From assembly GCF_036884655.1 (NCBI RefSeq), contig NC_088347.1:17283501-17347500 (forward strand): DNA of 64,000 nt, in the 5' to 3' direction. Position 1 is the first letter of the stretch. Each line of letters starts with the position of its first letter. The position numbers and the translations under genes are program-made. Positions 11,146-20,661 of the stretch are shown here, piece after piece. The notes beneath the pieces were generated by a model that saw only the letters and a list, made by a program, of their open reading frames with translations, did not search any database and was not told the origin of the DNA. The DNA is from Musa acuminata AAA Group. Taxonomy: Eukaryota > Streptophyta > Magnoliopsida > Zingiberales > Musaceae.

Positions 11146-11683
11146 TTGCACCAGGAGGTGCAACCGCCCCAGCCAGGAGGTGCAACCGCCTGGGCTATGG
11201 GGTTGGGAGGTGCAACCGCCCCAGCCGAGAGGTGCAACCGCCCAGAGCTCAGTCTTCGAGCTAGACTGGGCGGTGCAACCTCCTCTGCCAAGAGGTAGCA
11301 CCGCCAGAGCTCAAGTTTCGAGCTGCGATGCAACCACCGAGCTCAGTCTTCGAGCTCTGGCAGAGAGGTGCATCAGCCTGAGCTCAGTCTTGAGCTCTGC
11401 CAGGTGATGCATTCACCGAGCTCAGTCTTCGAGCTCTGGCAGAGAGGTGCATCAGCCTGAGCTCAGCTTGGAGCTCTGCCAGGTGATGCAACCACCGAGC
11501 TCAGTTTCGAGCTCTTCCAGGTGATGCAATCACCAAGCTCAGTCTTCGAGCTCTGCCAGGTGATGCAACCATCAAGCTCAGTCTTCGAGCTCTGGCAGAG
11601 AGAAGCAATCGCCTGAGCTCAGTCTTCGAGCTCTGCCAGGCGGTGCCACCTCTCCAGTCAAGAGGTGCAACCGCCTGATCCCA
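11146..11683 (+). repeat. GC-rich minisatellite in the A1 5' LTR
   Basis: Irregular array of AGGTGCAACCGCC-type units followed by units with GAGCTCAGTCTTCGAGCTC, in which the self-complementary GAGCTC appears on both sides of a short loop. It lies upstream of the TATA box and so in the U3 promoter region. The 3' LTR counterpart is 18888-19472 and has at least one extra ~54 bp unit. Confidence 0.85.
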
Positions 11684-11735
11684 GAATTCTGGGATTTGAT
11701 CGTTTTGAGCTCGAATTTTGAATTGGGTTGGGGCC

Positions 11736-11743
11736 TATAAATA
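11736..11743 (+). promoter_or_regulatory. TATA box of the A1 5' LTR
   Basis: GGCCTATAAATACCCC context; the transcript should begin near 11765-11770. The same box is at 19540-19547 in the 3' LTR and at 37434-37441 in A2. Confidence 0.7.
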
Positions 11744-12447
11744 CCCCACCCATTCAGCACTGAAAAGATACAGACCTACATCGAAATCTTGATCTTTTCT
11801 GTGATTCTAAGAAGCTCAAAAGTGTTGTAAAGCCTTTAAGTCTCCTCCTTCTGTTCTTCAAGTTTTCAGTTGTAAAGTGAGGAGAGAAAGGTCTGTAAAG
11901 GTTGTCTCCTGAGCCTGTCAAAAGGAGAGAAATTGTAAAAGGGAAGTTTGGCCTTCGCCCATTGAAGGAAGGCACCTAGTTGACGTTGGCAACCTCATCG
12001 GTGGAGGAAGCCAAAAGTGGAGTAGGTCAAGGCTGACCGAACCACTCTAAATCTCTGGTTTGCGTTTATTTTCGAGCACTTTATCATTACTGCAAACCTC
12101 CCTCATTACTACTGCTCTCTGCGCTTTCACGAACAAGTTCCAAGTGTTGTTCTTCCGAATCTGCATTCAGACGTAAATTCGTATTTTCATACATTACAGT
12201 TTACGTTTGCGTTTGATTCTGCAGAACTGTTTTTCGTGCTTTTACGAACGAGCTTCTTTGCAGTTTACACTTACACTTTAATCCTATTGATAACTGCAAT
12301 CTGTCCTCTACGATTTTACGAACGATTTTCAGCATTTAGACGTAAAACTGCATTCAGACGTAAATCGGTTTTCCTCAGATCTCAGTTCACATTTACATCT
12401 TGATTCCAACTGCATACTGCCTTCTGCAAGTATACAAACAAGTTTTT

Positions 12448-12690
12448 GAGTTTAGACGTAAATCTGCGTTTAGACGTAAAACTGCGTTTAGACGTAAATC
12501 TGCGTTTAGACGTAAATCTGCGTTTAGACGTAAAACAACGTTTAGACGTAAATCTGAGTTTAGACGTAAATCTGAGTTTAGACGTAAATCTGCGTTTGGA
12601 CGTAAATCTGCGTTTAGACGTAAACTGCGCTTAAACGCAAAACTACACTTAGACGCAATCTGCGCTTAGACGCAAACTGCACTTAGATAC
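12448..12690 (+). repeat. 18-bp minisatellite TTTAGACGTAAATCTGCG in the A1 5' LTR
   Basis: About ten 18-bp units with single-base variants, tailing into degenerate CTTAGACGCAAACTGC units. Because 18 is a multiple of three, two frames stay open and look like repetitive proteins. The 3' LTR has about twelve units. Confidence 0.9.
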
Positions 12691-12816
12691 AAACTGAGAA
12701 TTTGCTTTTGCATCATAACAGTTTTTAAACGAACGCAGCTTTTGGTTTTTTAATCATTGTAAGATTTCCGCTGCACTAATTCACCCCCCCCTCTTAGTGC
12801 TCTCGATCCTAACAAT

Positions 12817-12828
12817 TGGTATCAGAGC
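12817..12828 (+). promoter_or_regulatory. Primer binding site of A1
   Basis: TGGTATCAGAGC, complementary to the 3' end of plant initiator Met-tRNA, starts 2 nt after the 5' LTR. It primes minus-strand DNA synthesis. The same site is at 38633 (A2), 50292 (C1) and 29822 (B1). Confidence 0.9.
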
Positions 12829-12864
12829 AAGGTTAACTCTCTAAAGGATTAAAACCCAAGAGAG

Positions 12865-14448
12865 ATGGCATACGCCGGAAACCAAGAGGGGCATTCGATT
12901 ACACGTCCACCCATGTTCAGTGGAACGGACTACACTTACTGGAAGACCCGAATGAGGATCTTTCTTATTTCTATGGATTTTGAACTGTGGAACCTTGTTG
13001 AAAATGGATTTTCAAAATCTTCTCTTCCAATGATCGATTGGAACGATTTGGAGAAGAAGGCTTTCGCTCTTAATGCAAAGGCTATGAATGCCTTATTTTG
13101 CGCACTTGATAAAAACGAGTTTAATCGTGTTTCAACTTGCGAAACTGCTTTTGATATTTGGCACACACTTGAAGTGACCCACGAGGGCACAAGTAGAGTG
13201 AAAGAGTCAAAAATCAATCTGTTGCTGCATTCTTTTGAACTTTTCCGAATGAAACCGAGTGAAACCATTGGCGACATGTTTACCCGTTTCACGGATGTCG
13301 TCAACGGTCTAAAAGGACTCGGAAAGAGCTTTTCGGATTTTGAGCTTGTTAATAAGATACTAAGATCCCTTCCTAAGAGTTGGGATCCTAAAGTCACCGC
13401 CATTCAAGAGGCAAAAGATCTGCGAAATTTCCCTCTTGAAGAACTAATCGGGTCATTAATGACCTACGAAATGACTTGCAAAGCTCATGAAGAGCAAGAA
13501 GACATCCTTCCAAAGAACAGGAAGGATATGGCACTTAAAACTTCTGAATGCCACTTGAGAGAAAACTCAAGTGATGAGGACTGTGATGATGACTTGGGAC
13601 TTTTGACAAGAAAGTTTAAGAAATTCTTCAAAAGAAACAAGTTTAAAAACGATGTGAAAAATAAACTTGAACCTAAGAAGGACCAAGTGATCTGCTACGA
13701 ATGTAAAAAGCCGGGACATTACAAAAGTGATTGTCCCCAAGTCAAGAAAAGAACAACAAAGAAGAAGGCGCTCCAAGCAACATGGGATGATTCGAGCGCA
13801 TCTGAGGAAGAGGAATCCAACACCGAGCAAGTTGCTCATTACGCCTTTATGGCTATCGAAGAGGAGGTAACGAATTTATTAGATGCTGATTTATCTTTCG
13901 ATGAATTATTAAATGCCTTCCATGATTTATTTGATGAATGCAAAGTTATAAATAGAAAATACAAGTTGCTAAAAAAGGTACATGATAATCTTACTTGTGA
14001 GTTTGATAAGTTAAAAGTCGAACATCATGACAGTTTAAATTCATGTATCAAATGTCATGATTTAGAAACTATACAAAAAGAAAACTTGCTACTTAAGGAC
14101 ACCTTGAAGAAATTCGAGGTTGGTAGCAAGTCATTAAACATGATCCTTACAAACAAGGGTCATGCTCCCAAAAGAAGTGGGATTGGATTTGTGAGGAGTC
14201 CTCACCAAAATCCAACTACCTTTGTAAAAGGCCCCATCTTACATGTTCAACACCAAACCAAGTGCAACTTTTGTTGCAAATCTGGACACAAGACACATTG
14301 TTGTCCATTCAAGAAAATAAGTCCAAACAAATTAATTTGGGTTCCTAAAGGAACCATGATAAACTCTATGCAACATGATAGAAAATGTAGATCTATTTAT
14401 GAGGCACCCAAAAGCAAATGGGTACCTAAACATCATTCTTTCTTGTAG
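12865..14448 (+). CDS. gag: Gag of SIRE-like element A1, 527 residues
   Basis: Capsid/nucleocapsid protein that packages element RNA. The N-terminal part (MAYAGNQEGHSITRPP, then FSGTDYTYWKTRM) is typical of the copia gag fold. A zinc knuckle CYECKKPGHYKSDC lies at residues 277-290 and a second CCHC set (C467, C470, H475, C480) near the C-terminus. It ends with TAG at 14446-14448. The codons after the stop continue in the same frame straight into protease, so gag and pol are separated only by this stop. A2 has TAG at the same codon. It could be a readthrough signal or a CAG-to-TAG mutation. Confidence 0.9.
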   Translation: MAYAGNQEGHSITRPPMFSGTDYTYWKTRMRIFLISMDFELWNLVENGFSKSSLPMIDWNDLEKKAFALNAKAMNALFCALDKNEFNRVSTCETAFDIWHTLEVTHEGTSRVKESKINLLLHSFELFRMKPSETIGDMFTRFTDVVNGLKGLGKSFSDFELVNKILRSLPKSWDPKVTAIQEAKDLRNFPLEELIGSLMTYEMTCKAHEEQEDILPKNRKDMALKTSECHLRENSSDEDCDDDLGLLTRKFKKFFKRNKFKNDVKNKLEPKKDQVICYECKKPGHYKSDCPQVKKRTTKKKALQATWDDSSASEEEESNTEQVAHYAFMAIEEEVTNLLDADLSFDELLNAFHDLFDECKVINRKYKLLKKVHDNLTCEFDKLKVEHHDSLNSCIKCHDLETIQKENLLLKDTLKKFEVGSKSLNMILTNKGHAPKRSGIGFVRSPHQNPTTFVKGPILHVQHQTKCNFCCKSGHKTHCCPFKKISPNKLIWVPKGTMINSMQHDRKCRSIYEAPKSKWVPKHHSFL

Positions 14449-17400
14449 AAAACTAAACAATCGCAAGCTAGGAGCAAGAAATGGTACCTTGATAGTGGAT
14501 GCTCAAGGCATATGACCGGAGATCCATCTCAATTCTCTAAGCTCTCTAGCATAGACGAAGGATATGTCACCTTCGGAGACAACAACAAGGGTAAAATCAT
14601 TGGCAAAGGAACCATAGGTAACAAATCCAACCTCTCTATTGAAGATGTTTTACTAGTTGATGGTCTAAAACATAACCTCTTGAGCATTAGTCAATTATGT
14701 GATAAAGGATATATTATAAGATTTGAATCTAATGCCTGCATCATTGAAAAACCACACAAAAATATATCTATGATTGCATTAAAACAAAACAACGTTTACA
14801 CTATTGACATCAATGACTTATGTGATGAAATGTGCCTTGCCGTTATGAATGAGGATGCTTGGCTATGGCATAGAAGATTAGGTCATGCTAGCATGAAACT
14901 AATCAATCAAGTATCATCTAGAGAACTTGTAAGAGGAATTCCTCATATCAAGTTCATCAAAGATAATGTATGTGATGCTTGCCAATTAGGTAAGCAAATT
15001 AGGGGTAGCTTCAAAGCTAAGAATCAAATAAGCACCTCTAGGCCCTTACAATTGATCCATATGGACTTGTTCGGACCAATCTCTACATCAAGTCTAGGAG
15101 GTAGCAAATACGCCTTTGTCATTATTGATGACTACAGCAGATATACATGGACCTACTTCTTAAAACAAAAAAATGAATGCTTTAGACATTTTACCAAGTT
15201 TTGTAAACTTGTTCAAAATGAGAAGGAATCTATGATTTCGTCAATTAGAAGTGATCACGGTGGAGAATTTCAAAACCATGACTTCCAAGAATTCTGTGAA
15301 CTCAATGGATACAACCATAACTTCTCTACTCCAAGAAATCCTCAACAAAATGGGGTAGTAGAAAGAAAAAATTGAAATTTGCAAGAAATGGCAAGAACCA
15401 TGTTGAATGAACATAGCCTACCCAAATATTTTTGGGCCGAAGCTGTAAACACTGCATGTTATATTTTAAATAGAGTCCTAGTAAGACCCTTACTCTCCAA
15501 AACTCCTTATGAGTTATGGAATAACAAAAAACCCAATGTCTCATATTTTAAAGTCTTTGGGTGTAAGTGTTTTATCTTGAATGAAAAGGATAACTTAGGA
15601 AAATTCGATGCTAAATCTGATGAAGGAATCTTTCTTGGTTATTCTTCGGTTTCTAAAGCTTTTCGCATCTTCAATAAAAGAACCTTAATTATTGAAGAAT
15701 CCATCCATGTTGTTTTCAATGAGATTTCAGAAATTAAGAAAAATGATCTTGATGATGATGTTAATTTTGATTCCTTGAATTTAAACGAAACCCCGTCTCC
15801 AACTAGCAACTTGGTTGCATCCACTTCCAAAACATCCTTACCTAAGGATTGGAAGTATATAGATGCTCATCCTAAGGAGCTAATCCTAGGAGACACATCA
15901 AAGGGGGTTCAAACATGATCTTCTTTTAAAAACTTTTGTGCCAACGCCGCTTTTCTCTCCCAAATTGAACCCAAATGTGTTGATGAAGCCATGAAAGATG
16001 ATTCATGGATTATCGCAATGCAAGATGAATTAAATCAATTTGAGAGAAATGAGGTGTGGACGCTTGTTCCTAGGCCAAATGACCATTTAGTAATTGGTAC
16101 TAAATGGGTCTTTAGAAACAAGCAAGATGAAAATGGTATCGTGGTTAGAAACAAGGCTAGATTAGTGGCCAAAGGTTTCAACCAAGAAGAAGGTATCGAT
16201 TACGAAGAAACCTTCGCACCTGTGGCTCGATTGGAAGCCATAAGGATGCTCCTTGCCTACGCTAGTTGCAATAATTTTAAGTTATTTCAAATGGATATTA
16301 AAAGCGCTTTTCTAAATGGTTTCATTTCCGAAGAAGTTTATGTTGAACAACCTCCTGGATTTGAAAACAATGGCTACCCTAATCATGTGTTTAGATTAAC
16401 TAAAGCTCTCTATGGTTTAAAACAAGCCCCAAGGGCTTGGTATGAGAGACTTAGCTCTTTTCTCATTGAAAATAATTTCATAAAAGGCAAGGTTGATACT
16501 ACATTATTTATCAAGAATTTTGAAAATGATTTTCTCATTGTTCAGATTTATGTTGATGATATTATCTTTGGTTCTACAAATGAATCTCTGTGTGAATCCT
16601 TTGCGAAAACTATGAGTCATGAATTCGAAATGAGTCTAATGGGAGAGTTAACATTCTTCTTAGGCCTACAAATCAAACAACTAAGCAATGGCATCTTTAT
16701 TAGTCAAACCAAATATGCTGTGAGTTTGCTAAAGAAGTTCAAAATGAATAATTCAAAAGCCATTGACACTCCTATGAGCACCTCCACTAAGTTAGAAATT
16801 GATGAGAATAGAGAAAGCTTCGATAAAAAAACCTATAGGGGTATGATAGGAAGTTTACTTTACCTCACTGCCACCAGACCAGACATCATGTTCAGTGTAG
16901 GACTTTGTGCTAGATTTCAATCAGACCCTAAGATATCTCATCTCAAAGCAGTCAAAAGAATACTCAGATATCTTAATGGAACTACCAATCTAGGACTATG
17001 GTACCCAAAATCAGAAAATTTTGAATTAACAGCTTATGCTGATGCAGACTTCGCTGGCTGCAAACTAGACAGAAAAAGCACATCAGGATCATGTCAATTT
17101 TTAGGACATGCCCTTGTATCCTGGTCATCTAAGAAACAAAACTCGGTTGCCCTATCAACAACCGAAGCTGAATACATTGTAGCAAGTGCATGCTGTGCAC
17201 AAGTTGTATGGATGAAAAACACTTTAGAAGATTACAAAGTGAATCTTAAAGATATTCCCATTAAATGTGATAACACGAGTGCAATATGCTTAACTAAAAA
17301 TCCTATACAACACTCAAGAACAAAACACATTGATATTAGACATCACTTTATACGTGATCATGTCACTAATCATGATGTAACCATAGAGTTTATTGATACC

Positions 17401-17499
17401 AAACATCAACTGGCTGATATCTTCACAAAACCCCTATGTGAAGAACAATTTGATTACATAAGAAGAGAATTAGGAATGTTAATGTGTCCGAATACTTAA
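14449..17499 (+). pseudogene. pol: Pol of A1: protease, integrase, RT, RNase H, two stops
   Basis: Same frame as gag. Numbering from the gag start: protease motif WYLDSGCSRH with D543; integrase zinc region (LWHRRLGHASM...CDACQLGK); catalytic D734, D797, E833 with the D-35-E spacing; RT with YVDD at 1229-1232 (16549-16560); RNase H with ADADFAG and STTEAEY, ending near IFTKPL. In-frame TGA codons lie at 15373-15375 (just after VERKN in integrase, shared with A2) and 15916-15918 (linker before RT; A2 has CGA there). There are no indels: gag to the final stop is exactly 1545 codons. Recently inactivated, or dependent on stop readthrough or helper proteins. Confidence 0.9.
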
Positions 17500-18362
17500 A
17501 ATTATCTTTCAGATGTTATTACTATTACATGCCTTGACAACGCTTGATCAAATAACATGTTGCAAATTATGTGACAAATATTTTTAACCAAATGCATGTA
17601 AGAAGTTCATTTTTCGGTTTGTATGCTAAAAATGGGATGTTCCTATACACTCTTACAAAAAAACTCTTTGTAAAATGACTTTCCTCCGTCAAGCAAACAC
17701 AATAAAGAGATATATGTGTCATGACTTCCTTTATATACTTGATAATGCTATCATGCTTTTTGTTGATGACAAAGGGGGAGAAACATATGAATTGATAAAC
17801 ACCATGTCATAGTTGCAAATACTTGAGTGATGCTATAAACAATGTTATGCCATCCTTGCATCACCAAGAGATATGTGAACATGTGCTATAGTTTGCATCA
17901 TAATCATGTCATAGTTGCAAATACTTGAGTGATGCTATAAACAATGTTATGCCATCCTTGCATCACCAAAAGATATGTGAACATGTGCTATAGTCTGCAT
18001 CATATCTTAATTTGATATTCTATATTGTGAAGAAAATGCAAACTTGCTAGAAAATCTCAAATGTGTGCATCATGTAAAAAGTCCTTCGTAGCTTTATATG
18101 TTTACATGATGAACAGTTACAAACACTATAATACAAACTTGATGATGAATGTCATGCCTTGACATGATTTTTGAAGAGATACATCATGATGGGCATCATG
18201 ATGGAAGCATTGATAAGTTTAACTGATCTAACTTATCAATACGTCACTTGAATTCTTCGGTCTTGAATTCAAGGATGACTTATCTCAACTATGGCATTTA
18301 GATAGGGGGAGTTAAGGACAACTCCTTTATCAATTGATTGTCATCATCAAAAAGGGGGAGAT
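17500..18362 (+). other. A1 untranslated tail with 102-bp tandem duplication and polypurine tract
   Basis: No envelope-like frame. An internal purine tract ACAAAGGGGGAGAAA lies near 17770. A 102-bp segment beginning CATGTCATAGTTGC is present twice in tandem (from 17803 and from 17905), with a few differences; A2 has only one copy. The true polypurine tract AAAAAGGGGGAGA (18349-18361) directly precedes the 3' LTR and primes plus-strand DNA. Confidence 0.8.
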
Positions 18363-20656
18363 TGTTGAATCTCGGGTTTTGATGATGAAGTCAATTGTCA
18401 TTTGTTATCTAATCTATGTGTTGAGATAAGTGTGCAGGATTAACTACGATAAGAGTAAGACAAGCAGCAGGTGTTGCGCCGGAGTCAAGATCAGTATCAC
18501 GTTGGGAGTTCGAGAGTTCGACGGAAGTTCGGACGGTCGTCGGAGGTTCAGCGTGAACAGATCCGAGAAGTCCAGAAGCTTGCCAAGCGAAGCTCGTCGG
18601 AACTCGCCAAGTGGATCGTCGCAAGTCCAGGAGTATGCCGGATGTCCGCAGAAGGATCACCGAGGGTTATCGGTTGATCGACGGAAGTTGGCCGGAAACT
18701 CGCCGGAAGAAGCGATTGACGCATCGGAGCAAAGCTGCAGAAGTTGTCTTAGAGTTAATCGTAGTTAGCATGATGATTAAGCATGAAAATGGGAGGTGAT
18801 CCCATTAGCTTAATCTTGGGGCAATTGGGCCCCTGAAAAGATTCAAAGTGGGCCGAATGGAGTGAACCATTCGGACCCTGATTGCACCAGGAGGTGCAAC
18901 CGCCCCAGCCAGGAGGTGCAACCGCCTGGGCTGTGGGGTTGGGAGGTGCAACCGCCCCAGCCAGGAGGTGCAACCGCTTGGGCTGTGGGGTTGGGAGGTG
19001 CAACCGCCCCAGCCGAGAGGTGCAACCGCCCAGAGCTCAGTCTTCGAGCTAGACTGGGCGGTGCAACCTCCTCTGCCAAGAGGTAGCACCGCCAGTGCTC
19101 AAGTTTCGAGCTCTGCCAGGCGATGCAACCACCGAGCTCAGTCTTCGAGCTCTGGCAGAGAGGTGCATCAGCCTGAGCTCAGTCTCGAGCTCTGCCAGGT
19201 GATGCATTCACCGAGCTCAGTCTTCGAGCTCTGGCAGAGAGGTGCATCAGCCTGAGCTCAGCTTGGAGCTCTGCCAGGTGATGCAACCACCGAGCTCAGT
19301 TTCGAGCTCTGCCAGGTGATGCAATCACCAAGCTCAGTCTTCGAGCTCTGCCAGGTGATGCAACCATCGAGCTCAGTCTTCGAGCTCTGGCAGAGAGAAG
19401 CAATCGCCTGAGCTCAGTCTTCGAGCTCTGCCAGGCGGTGCCACCTCTCCAGTCAAGAGGTGCAACCGCCTGATCCCAGAATTCTGGGATTTGATCGATT
19501 TGATCGTTTTGAGCTCGAATTTTGAATTGGGTTGGGGCCTATAAATACCCCACCCATTCAACACTGAAAAGATACAGACCTACATCGAAATCTTGATCTT
19601 TTCTGTGATTCTAAGAAGCTCAAAAGTGTTGTAAAGCCTTTAAGTCTCCTCCTTCTGTTCTTCAAGTTTTCAGTTGTAAAGTGAGGAGAGAAAGGTCTGT
19701 AAAGGTTGTCTCCTGAGCCTGTCAAAAGGAGAGAAATTGTAAAAGGGAAGTTTGGCCTTCGCCCATTGAAGGAAGGCACCTAGTTGACGTCGGCAACCTC
19801 ATCGGTGGAGGAAGCCAAAAGTGGAGTAGGTCAAGGCTGACCGAACCACTCTAAATCTCTGGTTTGCGTTTATTTTCGAGCACTTTATCATTACTGCAAA
19901 CCTCCCTCATTACTACTGCTCTCTGCGCTTTCACGAACAAGTTCCAAGTGTTGTTCTTCCGAATCTGCATTCAGACGTAAATTCGTATTTTCATACATTA
20001 CAGTTTACGTTTGCGTTTGATTCTGCAGAACTGTTTTTCATGCTTTTACGAACGAGCTTCTTTGCAGTTTACACTTACACTTTAATCCTATTGATAACTG
20101 CAATCTGTCCTCTACGATTTTACGAACGATTTTCAGCATTTAGACGTAAAACTACATTCAGACGTAAATCGGTTTTCCTCAGATCTCAGTTCACATTTAC
20201 ATCTTGATTCCAACTGCATACTGCCTTCTGCAAGTATACAAACAAGTTTTTGAGTTTAGACGTAAATCTGCGTTTAGACGTAAAACTGCGTTTAGACGTA
20301 AATCTGCGTTTAGACGTAAATCTGCGTTTAGACGTAAATCTGCGTTTAGACGTAAATCTGCGTTTAGACGTAAAACAGCGTTTAGACGTAAATCTGAGTT
20401 TAGACGTAAATCTGAGTTTAGACGTAAATCTGCGTTTGGACGTAAATCTGCGTTTAGACGTAAACTGCGCTTAAACGCAAAACTACACTTAGACGCAATC
20501 TGCGCTTAGACGCAAACTGCACTTAGATACAAACTGAGAATTTGCTTTTGCATCATAACAGTTTTTAAACGAACGCAGCTTTTGGTTTTTTAATCATTGT
20601 AAGATTTCCGCTGCACTAATTCACCCCCCCCCCTCTTAGTGCTCTCGATCCTAACA
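18363..20656 (+). repeat. 3' LTR of A1
   Basis: 2294 bp, same ends as the 5' LTR and nearly identical outside its minisatellites (GC array 18888-19472, 18-bp array 20252-20546). Also a 10-bp duplication (GATTTGATCG) near 19490-19510 and a longer C-run near 20623. Followed by the target duplication ATATC at 20657-20661. Confidence 0.93.
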
Positions 20657-20661
20657 ATATC

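Larger units (their letters stand above)
10627..12814 (+). repeat. 5' LTR of A1
   Basis: 2188 bp, TGTTGAATC...CTAACA. It contains a GC-rich minisatellite (11146-11683), a TATA box at 11736-11743, an 18-bp minisatellite (12448-12690) and a C-run near the end. It is 106 bp shorter than the 3' LTR because of repeat copy number. Confidence 0.93.
10627..20656 (+). mobile_element. SIRE/Maximus-like Ty1-copia retrotransposon A1, full length
   Basis: A 10,030-bp element: 5' LTR 10627-12814, primer site, gag-pol 12865-17499, untranslated tail, polypurine tract and 3' LTR 18363-20656, flanked by ATATC duplications. Domain order gag, protease, integrase, RT, RNase H is that of Ty1-copia; the long LTRs and long tail after pol fit the SIRE/Maximus lineage. 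No envelope-like frame is present. Unique parts of the two LTRs differ at only a handful of sites, so the insertion is recent. It sits in the RT region of decayed element E. Confidence 0.93.

Noticed and set aside
12400..12669. Open frame of FRRKSA repeats (also 20204-20509)
   Set aside because: It is the 18-bp LTR minisatellite read in frame; present in LTRs only, no start context, and copy number varies between LTRs.
12448..12690. CRISPR-like array
   Set aside because: Units are contiguous with no unique spacers, and the host is a eukaryote.
17500..18362. Envelope-like gene after pol in A1
   Set aside because: Only about 860 bp, no long frame or membrane segment; the tail is untranslated.
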